The notes below the pieces were generated by a model. The model did no database searches. It had not been told where the DNA came from and was given only the letters and a program-made list of their open reading frames with translations. Of a stretch of 64,000 bases of DNA, positions 17,698-26,565 are shown in pieces. The position numbers and the translations under genes are program-made. How positions within the stretch are numbered: the stretch's first letter is position 1; each line of letters starts with the position of its first letter. The DNA is taken from positions 124,001 to 188,000 of the forward strand of contig NZ_CADFDB010000006.1 in NCBI RefSeq assembly GCF_902832845.1. The letters run 5' to 3'. The DNA comes from Burkholderia metallica. Lineage in GTDB: Bacteria > Pseudomonadota > Gammaproteobacteria > Burkholderiales > Burkholderiaceae.

Positions 17698-18513
17698 TCA
17701 CGAAAGCGACGCGCGGCGGGCCGCGACGGGCACCGCGAGCAGCGAATCCCACGCGAAGCGCGCGGTGACGCGCGTGCCGCGGCCGGTTTCGGGCGTGGCC
17801 GTCTCGAAGCGGCCGCCGAACGCCTCGCAGCGCGCGCGCATGCCGGCCAGCCCGTAGCCGGCGCGGCGGCTGCGCGAGAAACCGGTCCCATCGTCGGAGA
17901 CGATCAGTGACAGATGCGTGCGGTCGGTGGCGATCCGCACGTCGGCCGACGTCGCGCGCGCGTGCTTCGCGACGTTCGACAAGGCTTCCTGCGCGACGCG
18001 GAACACCGCAAGCGCACCGGCGCCGGCGAGCTGCGTCAGGCGCGCGTCGGCCGCGCACACGAAGCTGGTGCGCAGGCCCGTGCGGGCCGCATGGGCGTCG
18101 ACCCACGACGACAGCGCACCGACCACGCCCGCGTCGAGCGCCGGCGCGGCGCGCTCGTCGATCAGCCGGCGATTCGCGTCGGTCGCGGCGTCGAGCGCCT
18201 GCTGCGCTAGCGCCAGCGCGCGCAAGCAGCCGTCCGGCGCATCGGCCGGCAGCCACGTTTGAACGTTTGCGAGTGCGAACCGCGCAGCGGTGAGTTCGGC
18301 GCCGAGCCCGTCGTGCAACTCGCCGGCCAGATGGCGGCGAGCCGCTTCGTCGGCGGCGAGCAACTGGGCGGACAGCACGGCGATCCGCGCGGCGGAGGCG
18401 TCGCGTTTCGACGCGGCGCCGGCAATGGGCGGAGTCGCGGCGCAGCCCGGCACGAGCTGTTGCGACGGGAACGGGGCGTGGGCGCTCGAAGGCGCGTTAA
18501 GCGACGTATCCAT
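17698..18513 (-). CDS. soluble sensor histidine kinase (HisKA_3/NarX-type)
   Basis: 271 residues with no membrane helix, so a cytoplasmic sensor. A dimerisation helix with the phospho-His region HLAGELHDGLGAEL lies at about 61-74 (His67). The HATPase domain has FRVAQEALSNVAKHA (N-box), SDDGTGF (G1 box) and GYGLAGMRAR (G2 box). There is no recognisable input domain in the first 40 residues, so the signal may come through a partner protein. An AGGGAGAG site precedes the ATG. Operon with the response regulator at 17034. Confidence 0.9.
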   Translation of the reverse strand: MDTSLNAPSSAHAPFPSQQLVPGCAATPPIAGAASKRDASAARIAVLSAQLLAADEAARRHLAGELHDGLGAELTAARFALANVQTWLPADAPDGCLRALALAQQALDAATDANRRLIDERAAPALDAGVVGALSSWVDAHAARTGLRTSFVCAADARLTQLAGAGALAVFRVAQEALSNVAKHARATSADVRIATDRTHLSLIVSDDGTGFSRSRRAGYGLAGMRARCEAFGGRFETATPETGRGTRVTARFAWDSLLAVPVAARRASLS

Positions 18514-18871
18514 GACTCTCCCTGCTGTCAGAAAGCGGTTCAGACACCGGCTGGCTGCGTGGATCGGCTGCCGTTTCGATGACGGTCGCCGCCAGAGAAT
18601 CGCCCTCTGCCGAGGTAACAAAAGTTACATTCTGTAACACTTGCATCCGACCCTTCCACCCTCATCCGAACGGCAACCACGCGCGGCGAATAATATCTCA
18701 AAAATTCCGAAAAGGTCATGTCGGGCGGACATTTAAGGGTAAATGTGAATAATCCGAATGAACCTGTTGTAGGAAAAACACTGACGCCCAAGCACCGTCC
18801 GATGGCGTATCCAAATGTAACTATTTGATGTGGGATGATCCCAATTTGTTACGAATTCGCCAAGTGTGGAC
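18514..18871. other. AT-richer regulatory region upstream of the histidine kinase
   Basis: About 360 bases without a gene and visibly lower in GC than its surroundings. It holds a cluster of three spaced half-sites GTAAC (18615-18619), GTTAC (18624-18628) and GTAAC (18634-18638), which make two overlapping dyads about 100 bases upstream of the kinase start. No ORF beyond short shadows is credible. Confidence 0.5.
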
Positions 18872-18900
18872 GAAAAAAAACCGGAGCTTTCGCTCCGGTC
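18872..18900 (-). terminator. intrinsic terminator after fpr
   Basis: Read leftward: stem CCGGAGC, loop GAAA, GCTCCGG, then an unbroken run of eight T. This is a textbook Rho-independent terminator 29 bases past the fpr stop. Confidence 0.92.
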
Positions 18901-18928
18901 CTTGATGACGCGCAAATTCGGGGATCGA

Positions 18929-19699
18929 TCAGTCCACGAACGCGCGCTCGATCACGTAGTGGCCCGGCGCGCTGTTCTTGCCTTCGACGAGGCCGGCCTG
19001 CTTCAGCAGGTCGGTCGTGTCCTTCAGCATCGCGGTGCTGCCGCACAGCATCACGCGGTCGTTTTCCGGCGAGAACGGCGCGACGCCGAGATCCGTGAAC
19101 AGCTTGCCCGTGGCGATCAGGTCGGTGATCCGGCCTTCGTTGTCGAACGCTTCGCGCGTGACCGTCGGGTAGTAGACGAGCTTTTCCTTGATGATGTCGC
19201 CGAGGTACTCGTGGCCCGGCAGGTCGTGCTTGATGTAGTCCATGTACGCCAGCTCGCCCTTCAGGCGGCACGTGTGCGTGAGGATCACCTTGTCGAAGCG
19301 GTCGTAGATGTCCGGATCGCGGATGATCGACATGAACGGCGCGAGGCCCGTGCCCGTCGACAGCATCCACAGCGTCTTGCCCGGCAGCAGGTTGTCGGCA
19401 ACCAGCGTGCCCGTCGGCTTCTTGCCGATCAGCACCGTGTCGCCCACCTTCAGGTGCTGCAGGCGCGACGTCAGCGGGCCGTTCTGCACCTTGATGCTGA
19501 AGAATTCGAGATGCTCTTCGTAGTTCGGGCTGACGATCGAGTAGGCGCGCGCGAGCGGCTTGCCGTCGACCTCGAGGCCGACCATCGTGAATTCGCCGTT
19601 GTTGAAGCGCAGGCTCGCCTCACGGGTGCAGGTGAAGCTGAACAGCGTGTCGGTCCAGTGATGGACGGATTGGACGGTGGCGGTGTCGTATTTGCTCAT
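18929..19699 (-). CDS. fpr: ferredoxin--NADP reductase
   Basis: 256 residues, the length of bacterial FPR. It moves electrons between NADPH and ferredoxin/flavodoxin using FAD, for oxidative-stress and iron-sulfur metabolism. The FAD-binding RAYSIVSPN lies near residues 51-59 (RxYS motif), LSTGTGLAPFMS near 114-125 is the nicotinamide/phosphate loop, and MLCGSTAML is the C-terminal NADPH motif. The end ERAFVD is the short proteobacterial FPR tail. Monocistronic, with a strong terminator downstream at 18872-18900. Confidence 0.95.
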   Translation of the reverse strand: MSKYDTATVQSVHHWTDTLFSFTCTREASLRFNNGEFTMVGLEVDGKPLARAYSIVSPNYEEHLEFFSIKVQNGPLTSRLQHLKVGDTVLIGKKPTGTLVADNLLPGKTLWMLSTGTGLAPFMSIIRDPDIYDRFDKVILTHTCRLKGELAYMDYIKHDLPGHEYLGDIIKEKLVYYPTVTREAFDNEGRITDLIATGKLFTDLGVAPFSPENDRVMLCGSTAMLKDTTDLLKQAGLVEGKNSAPGHYVIERAFVD

Positions 19700-19933
19700 G
19701 GCTTTGAAAACGGACGCGCGTGGCGAACGCGAGTAACGGGCCCAAAAACGGGCAAAAAAACCGAGTGCGTCGGCCCGATCGCGGATCGGCCGGCCGGCGC
19801 GTCGGACACGCGCCTTCTCGATGACAGACGTTTGAGGAACTGGTTATTTTACCCTGTTGGCGCGGATCGCGGGCTTGACCCCCGTGGCCGCGCGGATTTG
19901 GCGCAACGAATCCTTTCAATAAACTTTCGGTTT

Positions 19934-20581
19934 TCAGCGCTCGGCCGCGAGTTTCGCGCCGAGGCCGACGAGCGCCACGCCGCACAGCGCGTCGAGCGGG
20001 CGCCGCACGCGCCGGTAGCCGCGCTGCGCGCGCGGGCTCGCGAACAGGCAGGCGACGCACGAGTACCAGCCGGCCGACAGCACGCCGATCGTCACCAGCA
20101 CCGCGCCGTTGAACCACAGCGGCACGTGCGCGGGCAGCATCGCCGCGAACACGCTGGTCCAGAACGCGCACGATTTCGGGTTCGTCAGGCACGTGAACAG
20201 GCCGCTGCGATACGCGCGCAGGTAGTCGCGCGCGTGCGGCGCGGCAGCCGGTGCGCGGGTGTCGGGCGCGTCGGCCGGCGCCGCGTCGCGGCGCACGCCC
20301 GCGCGCAGCAGCTTGAAGCCGAAATACACGAGATACGCGGCGCCGCCGATCCGGATCGCCTCGTACAGCCATTCCACCTGGTGCAGCACGGCCGCGAGGC
20401 CGAGCATCGCGAGCGTCGCCCACGCGACCGACGCGGTGCCGACGCCGAGCGCCGATGCGGCGCCGAGGCTGCGCCGACCCGCGAGCGACAGTTGCGAAAT
20501 CATGAAGAAATTCGGGCCGGGGGTGATCGCCGCGACGAGATAGACGACGGCGATTTGCAGCAGGATCGGCAGGCAGGTCAT
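19934..20581 (-). CDS. LysE family amino acid exporter
   Basis: 215 residues, about five to six membrane helices. The N-terminal YLVAAITPGPNFFMISQLSL carries the family signature TPGPN near residues 20-24, and the region YLVYFGFKLLR is typical of helix 3. It exports an amino acid or derivative from the cytoplasm; substrate unknown. Pro- and Asp-rich cytoplasmic loop at about 105-125. Same strand as the nuclease-family gene upstream (141-base gap). Confidence 0.9.
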   Translation of the reverse strand: MTCLPILLQIAVVYLVAAITPGPNFFMISQLSLAGRRSLGAASALGVGTASVAWATLAMLGLAAVLHQVEWLYEAIRIGGAAYLVYFGFKLLRAGVRRDAAPADAPDTRAPAAAPHARDYLRAYRSGLFTCLTNPKSCAFWTSVFAAMLPAHVPLWFNGAVLVTIGVLSAGWYSCVACLFASPRAQRGYRRVRRPLDALCGVALVGLGAKLAAER

Positions 20582-20722
20582 GGCGGCGCGGCCCGGCGGC
20601 GGGCGCTGGCGGAATGGGCAAGCCGTTAATGTAGCGCGCGCCGCGCAACCGGGCCGCAACCGGGCCGCTATCGCGCCCACGTCGGGCCGATTGCGGACCG
20701 AAAGCGACCGATTGCCGGAACG

Positions 20723-21538
20723 TTATTGCGGGTCGAGGCGCAGCCGCGCGATGTACGGCAGATGGTCCGACAGCCACGCGGCTTCGCCGGACGGGGCGCG
20801 CCATTCGAGCGGCGTCAGCCCGCGCACGAACATCTTGTCGAGCGCGAGCGCCGGCGAGAACGCGGGAAACGTGCGGCCCGATTCACCGAGCAGCGTCGCG
20901 ACCTCGGACAGCCCGATCTCGCCGAACAGCGCGACCGAATCGTTGCGCCAGTCGTTGAAGTCGCCGGCGAGCATCAGCGGGCCGTCGCCCGCGTTGCGCA
21001 CGATCCAGTGCGCGATCCAGTGCATCTGGCGTAGCCGCGCGGCGCGCGTGAGCGCGAGGTGCGCGCACAGCAGCGTGACCGGGCGTGCACCCGCGAGCGT
21101 CGCGCGCGCGACCAGCAGCCCGCGCCGTTCGAAGCGGTGTGCGGAGATGTCCCAGCGGCCGCCGAGGTCGAGCGGATGCGGCGACAGGATCGCGTTGCCA
21201 TGCCGCCACGACGGCTTGAACACGTTCGGCCCGAGCGCGATCTGCCAGTCGAGCGCATGCGCGATCTCGGTGGCCTGGCAGTGCCATACGTCGTCGACCG
21301 CGTCGTCCATCGGCGCACCGAAGCCGGTCGCGAGCACCGGGCGCGGCATGCGGCGCGCCATCGCTTCCTGCAGGAAATACACGTCGGCGTGCGTCGACTG
21401 CATCCAGTTGCGCATCGCGTTCCACGCGGTGAAGCCGAGCGGCGAGCGGCCCTTGTGCAGATTCCAGCTCACCGCGGTGATTTCGTCGGGAGCGGCGTGC
21501 GGTTCGGCGAACGGCAGGGACAGGGCGTCGGCGGACAT
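20723..21538 (-). CDS. endonuclease/exonuclease/phosphatase family protein
   Basis: 271 residues. The EEP fold is shown by VSWNLHKG (Asn), YFLQEAM (metal-binding Glu near residue 55), LLCAHLALT, LAGDFNDWR (Asp and Asn) and the final SDHLPYIARL (catalytic Asp-His). A Mg2+-dependent phosphodiesterase or phosphatase; the substrate may be nucleic acid or lipid phosphate and cannot be fixed. Start at 21538 lies 5 bases after the stop of the secreted protein gene at 21544, so the two are probably one operon. Confidence 0.88.
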   Translation of the reverse strand: MSADALSLPFAEPHAAPDEITAVSWNLHKGRSPLGFTAWNAMRNWMQSTHADVYFLQEAMARRMPRPVLATGFGAPMDDAVDDVWHCQATEIAHALDWQIALGPNVFKPSWRHGNAILSPHPLDLGGRWDISAHRFERRGLLVARATLAGARPVTLLCAHLALTRAARLRQMHWIAHWIVRNAGDGPLMLAGDFNDWRNDSVALFGEIGLSEVATLLGESGRTFPAFSPALALDKMFVRGLTPLEWRAPSGEAAWLSDHLPYIARLRLDPQ

Positions 21539-21543
21539 GACGC

Positions 21544-22032
21544 TCAATCCTTCGCGACGTGCGCCCGCACGCGGTACACGAGGTGCGGATGCTGCTCGAC
21601 GAGCGTCCAGTCGGTCCATGCGTCGGCGCCGACCGTCAGCCCGGGGTGGCTTGCGACGATTTGCCGCGGCGACGCGGGCACGCACGGATCGGCCGGCTTC
21701 GCGTTTTCGTCGTCGAGCGTTTCCTGCACGTCGAGCGCGAGCGACACGGTGTTCGCGCCCGCATCGACGGTGAGCGGCGCGACCGTCACCGAGCGCGAGC
21801 GCTCGGTGGGCACGACGCGCGCGGCGTTGCCGCAGCCGACCGGCACCGCGGACGGGTAGCGATGGGTGTCGGTACGGGACTGACCCACGGTGGTGCGTTG
21901 CTGGAACGTGTCGATGGTCTGACCGTCGCGTACCACCTGGATCTCCCATGCGACGGAAGCCGGCGCGGGGCTCTGCGCATGGGCGGCGAGCGCGACGCTC
22001 GCGAGCAGGACGGCCAGGCCGTGTTTCAGCAT
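21544..22032 (-). CDS. hypothetical secreted protein
   Basis: 162 residues. A signal peptide is clear: MLKHGLAVLLASVALAAHA, likely cut after AHA. The mature part has beta-rich sequence and two Cys (GCGNAAR and DPCVPAS) that may form a disulfide in the periplasm. I recognise no family and assign no function. Start at 22032 is chosen because the signal peptide begins there. It is the upstream partner of the EEP-family gene. Confidence 0.75.
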   Translation of the reverse strand: MLKHGLAVLLASVALAAHAQSPAPASVAWEIQVVRDGQTIDTFQQRTTVGQSRTDTHRYPSAVPVGCGNAARVVPTERSRSVTVAPLTVDAGANTVSLALDVQETLDDENAKPADPCVPASPRQIVASHPGLTVGADAWTDWTLVEQHPHLVYRVRAHVAKD

Positions 22033-22178
22033 GAAACGTCTCCGGAAACGCGCAATAGCGGGGAACGGACGCACATCTTACGCCCGATCGATTTCGGTCG
22101 CGATGTGACGGGACGCGACGCGGCAGGTTCGGCGCACGATGCGTTCCTGTCCGAAAGGTAGGGTCGCGTCATGCGTTT

Positions 22179-22898
22179 TCAAGCGAAAAAGCGCGTGAAC
22201 TCGGCGACCGGCGCGCGCTCGGTGACGAGGCGGTTCTCGATCGCGGCCGGGTCCGCATGGCCGAGCGCCATCCCGCAGACGAACCGTTCGTTGGCGGGAA
22301 TGCCGAGGTGCTCGGTGATGATCCGGTGAAACGGCACGAACGCGGCCTGCGGGCAGGTATCGAGCCCGCGTGCGCGCGCGGCCGTCATCACGCCCTGCAG
22401 GAACATCCCGCAATCGAGCCACGCACCGTAGCTCATCACGCGATCGAGCGTGAAGAACAGCGCGACGGGCGCATCGAAGAAACGGAAGTTGCGCGCGTGC
22501 TGCGCATGCATGCGCGCCTTCTCGTCGCGGCCGATGTTCAACAGCCCGTACAGGTCCCAGCCGACCTTGCGGCGCCGGTCGATGTACGGCGACACCCATT
22601 CGCGCGGGTAGTAGTCGTACTCGGCGACGTATTTCTCGTCGCGTGCGGGATCGTCGTGGGCAGCGGTGAGCGCGGCGGCGAGCGCATCGCGCGTGGCGCC
22701 CGTCGCGACGTACACGCGCCACGGCTGGATGTTGGTGCCCGACGGCGCGCGGCTCGCGGCTTCGAGGATTGCCTCGATCGTGTCGAGCGGCACGGGCGTC
22801 GGCAGGAACGCGCGAATCGCGCGGCGCGACGTGAGCGCCGCGTCGACGGCGGCGGCCGCATCGGCATCGACGCGCGGCAAGGCAGTGGGGACGGACAT
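22179..22898 (-). CDS. nitroreductase family protein
   Basis: 239 residues. FMN-dependent NAD(P)H oxidoreductase fold: SRRAIRAFLPTPVP near residues 24-37 (FMN-phosphate Arg pair), ASRAPSGTNIQPWRVYV near 48-64 is the hallmark, and CGMALGHADPAA near 208-219 closes the site. Likely reduces nitroaromatics or quinones; true substrate unknown. Start at 22898 is preferred over the Met two codons upstream (22904) because GAAGG is correctly spaced for it. Divergent from the AAA ATPase at 23127. Confidence 0.9.
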   Translation of the reverse strand: MSVPTALPRVDADAAAAVDAALTSRRAIRAFLPTPVPLDTIEAILEAASRAPSGTNIQPWRVYVATGATRDALAAALTAAHDDPARDEKYVAEYDYYPREWVSPYIDRRRKVGWDLYGLLNIGRDEKARMHAQHARNFRFFDAPVALFFTLDRVMSYGAWLDCGMFLQGVMTAARARGLDTCPQAAFVPFHRIITEHLGIPANERFVCGMALGHADPAAIENRLVTERAPVAEFTRFFA

Positions 22899-23126
22899 CG
22901 GCATACCTTCGGGACGGGTGCGACAGCGCCGCGCGCGCGGCCGGCCAGGCCGGTGCGGCGGGCGGGTTGAACCGACGATCATACGCCGCGGCGCGCCGGC
23001 GTGCAGCGCGCGCGGGTGTTAGCAGCAGACGCACGCGGCTGCTTGCTTGCGCGGGGATGCGGGATCGCTACACTGAAATCGTAAGGGTCTGATGATCGTG
23101 TGACGGCAAGCAGCAGCGAGGTTGGT

Positions 23127-24107
23127 ATGACGACGGCGATGGTGAAACAGGAACTGGCGGTGGCATCCTTCAGCACGGTGTACGACCTCGAGCAGGTCGA
23201 GGCGGCGCTGGGCGACCTGAACGAGAGCGCGAGCGACGCACTGCGCGCCACCTACGAAAAAATGCTCAAGACGGGGAATCTGCGTTTCTGCGTGAAGCCG
23301 AACCGGATGCCGTCGTTCGACGCGCTCGGCGAGACGTTGCCCAATTTCGCCGAACCGCTCGACGACGTGCGCAAGCAGGTCGCGCTGTGCCTCGAAACGG
23401 ACGACCGGCTCGAACTGATGCCGATCCTGCTGCTCGGGCCGCCCGGCATCGGCAAGACGCACTTCGCGAAGGCGCTCGCGCAACTGCTCGGCACCGCCTA
23501 CCACTATGTGCCGATGAGTTCGCTGACGGCCGGCTGGATCCTGTCGGGCGCGTCGTCGCAATGGAAGAACGCGAAGCCCGGCAAGGTGTTCGACGCGCTC
23601 GTGAACGGCAGCTATGCGAACCCGGTGATCGCGGTCGACGAAATCGACAAGGCCGGCAGCGATGCGCAGTACGATCCGCTCGGCGCGCTGTATGCGTTGC
23701 TCGAGCACGACACCGCGCGCGCGTTCATCGACGAATTCGCGGAAGTGCCGATCGATGCGGGCAACGTGATCTGGGTCGCGACCGCGAACGATGCGCACGC
23801 GATTCCGGAGCCGCTGCTCAACCGGATGAACGTGTACGAGATCGAGCCGCCGGATGCGGCCGGCGCGCGCCGGATCGCGCAGACGATCTACGACGAGATC
23901 CGCACGTCGCATGCGTGGGGGCGGCGCTTCCCCGACCTCCTCGGCGACGACGCGCTCGACGTGCTGGCCGCGACGCCGCCGCGCACGATGCGCCGCGCGC
24001 TGCTGCACGCATTCGGCGCCGCGCGGCTCGACGGCCGCGATGCGATCGGGCCGGGCGACATCCGGGCCGACGAGGGCGCCGCGAAGCGCCGGCCGATCGG
24101 CTTCTGA
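23127..24107 (+). CDS. Lon-like AAA ATPase without a protease domain
   Basis: 326 residues. Walker [11 protein letters not shown] lies at about 104-113, Walker [12 protein letters not shown] near 167-177, then sensor-1 IWVATANDA and an arginine finger candidate in LLNRM. Layout and wording match the AAA module of Lon, but the protein ends about where Lon's peptidase domain would begin. It may be a stand-alone remodelling ATPase. Starts at 23100 (GTG) and 23139 are possible; 23127 has GAGG just upstream. Confidence 0.8.
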   Translation: MTTAMVKQELAVASFSTVYDLEQVEAALGDLNESASDALRATYEKMLKTGNLRFCVKPNRMPSFDALGETLPNFAEPLDDVRKQVALCLETDDRLELMPILLLGPPGIGKTHFAKALAQLLGTAYHYVPMSSLTAGWILSGASSQWKNAKPGKVFDALVNGSYANPVIAVDEIDKAGSDAQYDPLGALYALLEHDTARAFIDEFAEVPIDAGNVIWVATANDAHAIPEPLLNRMNVYEIEPPDAAGARRIAQTIYDEIRTSHAWGRRFPDLLGDDALDVLAATPPRTMRRALLHAFGAARLDGRDAIGPGDIRADEGAAKRRPIGF

Positions 24108-24261
24108 AGCGGCGGTGCGCGCCCGACGGCGGCCGGGCAGGCCGTGCGTCCCGCGTGATGCACGGCGTCGCCGCCATCGGCGGCACGACCTTCGGCACGC
24201 GGGTGAACCGGGACGTACAATCGTTTTCTCTCCCCTCGACGCGCTAGCGGCGCGAAACGTC

Positions 24262-25371
24262 ATGGAGCAGATGGATTGTGTCGTGATCGGTGCGGGCGTC
24301 GTCGGTCTGGCGATTGCGCGCGAACTGGCCGCGCGCGGGCGTGAAACGCTCGTGCTCGAGGCGGCCGACGCGATCGGCACCGGTACGAGTTCGCGCAACA
24401 GCGAAGTGATCCACGCGGGGCTCTACTATCCGCGCGGGTCGCTGAAGGCGACGTCGTGCGTACACGGGCGCGACCTGCTGTACGAATTCTGCGACACGCA
24501 TCACGTGCCGCACCGGCGTGTCGGCAAGCTGCTCGTCGCCACCAGCGCCGCGCAGGTGAAGCAACTGAAGGCGATCGCCGCGCGCGCGGCCGAAAACGGC
24601 GTGCTCGACCTGATGCCGCTCACGCGTGCCGAGGCGCAGACGCTCGAGCCCGCGCTCGAATGCGTCGAGGCGCTGTTTTCGCCGTCCACCGGCATCGTCG
24701 ACAGCCACCAGCTGATGCTCGCGCTGCTCGGCGACGCGGAACGCGACGGCGCCGTGTGCGCGCTGAAATCCCCGGTCGAGTCGATCGACGTGCTGCGCGG
24801 CGGCCGCTTCATCGTGCGCACGGGCGGCGACGCGCCGACCGAGATCGAGGCCGCGTGCGTGATCAACAGCGCGGGCCTCGGCGCCCAGGCGCTGGCGCGC
24901 CGCACGCATGGCCTCGACCCGCGCTGGGTGCCGCCGCTCTATCTCGCGCGCGGCAACTACTTCAGCCTGTCGGGCCGCGCACCGTTCTCGCACCTGATCT
25001 ACCCGATGCCCGACCGCGCGGGCCTGGGCGTGCACCTGACGTTCGATCTCGGCGGGCAGGCGCGCTTCGGCCCGGACGTCGAATGGATCGATGCGCTGCG
25101 CTACGAAGTCGATCCCGCGCGCGGGAGCGCGTTCTATACGTCGATTCGCGCCTTCTGGCCGGGCCTGCCCGACGATGCGCTGCAGCCGGCGTACGCGGGC
25201 ATCCGGCCGAAGGTCGCGGGGCCGGGCGAGCCGCCGGCCGATTTCGTCGTGCAAGGCGCCGCGCAGCATGGCGTGCGCGGGCTCGTGAACCTGTTCGGCA
25301 TCGAATCGCCGGGGCTCACCGCGTCGCTCGCGCTCGCGCAGCGCGTGGGCGACATGGCGTCGCATGCGTGA
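24262..25371 (+). CDS. FAD-dependent oxidoreductase, L-2-hydroxyglutarate oxidase (LhgO)-like
   Basis: 369 residues. DAO-type fold: [20 protein letters not shown] at residues 6-25 binds FAD, and [15 protein letters not shown] near 45-59 is the signature shared by LhgO and L2[14 protein letters not shown] and [13 protein letters not shown] near the C-terminus complete it. It probably oxidises L-2-hydroxyglutarate or another 2-hydroxy acid and passes electrons to the quinone pool; substrate inferred from family only. The start context is weak; a second Met lies three codons on. Confidence 0.85.
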   Translation: MEQMDCVVIGAGVVGLAIARELAARGRETLVLEAADAIGTGTSSRNSEVIHAGLYYPRGSLKATSCVHGRDLLYEFCDTHHVPHRRVGKLLVATSAAQVKQLKAIAARAAENGVLDLMPLTRAEAQTLEPALECVEALFSPSTGIVDSHQLMLALLGDAERDGAVCALKSPVESIDVLRGGRFIVRTGGDAPTEIEAACVINSAGLGAQALARRTHGLDPRWVPPLYLARGNYFSLSGRAPFSHLIYPMPDRAGLGVHLTFDLGGQARFGPDVEWIDALRYEVDPARGSAFYTSIRAFWPGLPDDALQPAYAGIRPKVAGPGEPPADFVVQGAAQHGVRGLVNLFGIESPGLTASLALAQRVGDMASHA

Positions 25372-25417
25372 CGCGTGCGGCTCGCGCCGGCACGGCGGGC
25401 CGCACGAGACGCCGTGC

Positions 25418-25441
25418 GAAATTCCTTATCTCCGGAATTTC
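25418..25441. promoter_or_regulatory. perfect 8-base inverted repeat upstream of the HiPIP gene
   Basis: GAAATTCC, 8-base spacer, GGAATTTC. It sits 47 bases after the LhgO-like stop and 90 before the HiPIP start, in an AT-richer stretch. Could be an operator for HiPIP control; a weak terminator for the upstream gene is the alternative. Confidence 0.5.
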
Positions 25442-25531
25442 TGCGCGCACATTTATTCGCCGCAGCGTTATTCTGTCGAACGGCTGTCGCCAGAACAGCT
25501 TTCAAATCGATAACGTTGGAGCGAGTCCCCC

Positions 25532-25843
25532 ATGAAAACAACCCGTCGGAGTTTCCTGATTACGAGCATTGGTGCGGTGTCCGCGCTGGCGCTGTCGCGC
25601 GAAGCGCTGGCCGATGCGCCGATGCTCGCGGAGAGCGATCCGACCGCGACGGCACTCGGCTACAAGGCCGACGCCACGAAGGTCGACAAGACGAAGTACC
25701 CGAAATACGCAGCCGGCCAGGATTGCGCGGCCTGCATGCTGTACCAGGGCAAGAAGGGCTCGGCCTCGGGCCCGTGCGGCGCATTCCCCGGCAAGCAGGT
25801 GTCGGCGAAGGGCTGGTGCAGCGCCTTCTCGAAGATGGGTTGA
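25532..25843 (+). CDS. high-potential iron-sulfur protein (HiPIP)
   Basis: 103 residues. A twin-arginine signal TRRSFLITSIGAVSALALS lies at 4-22, so it is folded and loaded with its 4Fe-4S cluster before Tat export, and the mature part starts near ADAP. The four cluster cysteines are Cys65, Cys68 (CAAC), Cys82 (GPCGAF) and Cys96 (GWCSAF), the standard HiPIP spacing. It is a periplasmic one-electron carrier. Followed by a strong terminator, so monocistronic. Confidence 0.95.
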   Translation: MKTTRRSFLITSIGAVSALALSREALADAPMLAESDPTATALGYKADATKVDKTKYPKYAAGQDCAACMLYQGKKGSASGPCGAFPGKQVSAKGWCSAFSKMG

Positions 25844-25855
25844 GCCCCGTGCGGC

Positions 25856-25939
25856 ATCGTGCGATGCCGCATTGCGGCGCAAACCGCAACACGCCCGCCG
25901 TCGAAAGACGGCGGGCGTTTTTATTGCTTGAAAACGGTT
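25856..25939. repeat. 84-base direct repeat, copy A (contains the HiPIP terminator)
   Basis: Runs from ATCGTGCGATGCCGC to AAAACGGTT and recurs at 27999-28083 with one substitution (C to T in the terminator stem) and one extra T in the T-run. It brackets the low-GC two-gene island 25940-27998. No transposon ends or obvious target duplication beyond this. Confidence 0.9.
25891..25922 (+). terminator. intrinsic terminator of the HiPIP gene
   Basis: ACGCCCGCCGTC, loop GAAA, GACGGCGGGCGT, then TTTTT: a 12-base perfect stem with tetraloop and T-run, 48 bases past the HiPIP stop. Confidence 0.93.
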
Positions 25940-26049
25940 TCTGTGCGGGCGGCCTCGTTACGTGTACACAGGGCAGGTCGATGCCGGCCCGAAGCGCTTT
26001 GCCAGGGGCGAGGGTGATGTGACCGTCTCTTTGGCGTGTCTCGCGTGAC

Positions 26050-26565
26050 TTATGGAAGTTGCGTCAGGATTCGATCGTAAAGAGAAGGCGGGAGATTGAT
26101 CGTCTTGAGGACATCGCCGTCGGGATAGGTCAATGAGTTCTCTGTCCAAGTCAGGCTGACGAGGACCCCCGACGTGTCCCGGTAGGTTCGCTCGGCACGA
26201 AGCCGCATATTGTCTTTGCCATACAGCCTCAGAATGATCGTATCTCTGAAGTAGCAGTATTTCGCGACATAGCGACCGTCAGGCGAGTATTCGGTCACCT
26301 GGTCTCGCGGGCTGCAGGCCGCACGCAGTCGCGCGTCCTGCCAGTAGCGCCATGCAATACCGAGCATGATCAGGGCAGCGAGCGTGACGACGATGCGTCG
26401 GATCGAGACGCAGAGCATTTGCCTGGCCCGCTGCGGTCGGCCATCGTGACCCGACCAGATGAAACGTAGCACGCGAATCATCGAGATCGATGCAATCACG
26501 ATAACCATGCTCGCCAATAACAGGACGAGCGTACCGATACTTGTGGATTCTCCGGCGGTACTCAC
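26050..26565 (-). CDS. small two-helix membrane protein of the island (DUF6201-like, candidate immunity protein)
   Basis: 171 residues, GTG start. Helices at about 10-29 (TLVLLLASMVIVIASIS) and 57-76 (IVVTLAALIMLGIAW). The C-terminal soluble domain has SPDGRYVAKYCYFRDTIILRLY followed, in the ancestor-like pattern, by an ERTYRD motif and LPPSLYDRILTQLP; this resembles proteins labelled DUF6201, a name recalled and not checked. The start overlaps the DUF6402-like stop (GTGA), so the two are coupled. Codon use is less GC-biased than in flanking genes. An immunity role is inference from size, membrane placement and coupling. Confidence 0.7.
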   Translation of the reverse strand: MSTAGESTSIGTLVLLLASMVIVIASISMIRVLRFIWSGHDGRPQRARQMLCVSIRRIVVTLAALIMLGIAWRYWQDARLRAACSPRDQVTEYSPDGRYVAKYCYFRDTIILRLYGKDNMRLRAERTYRDTSGVLVSLTWTENSLTYPDGDVLKTINLPPSLYDRILTQLP

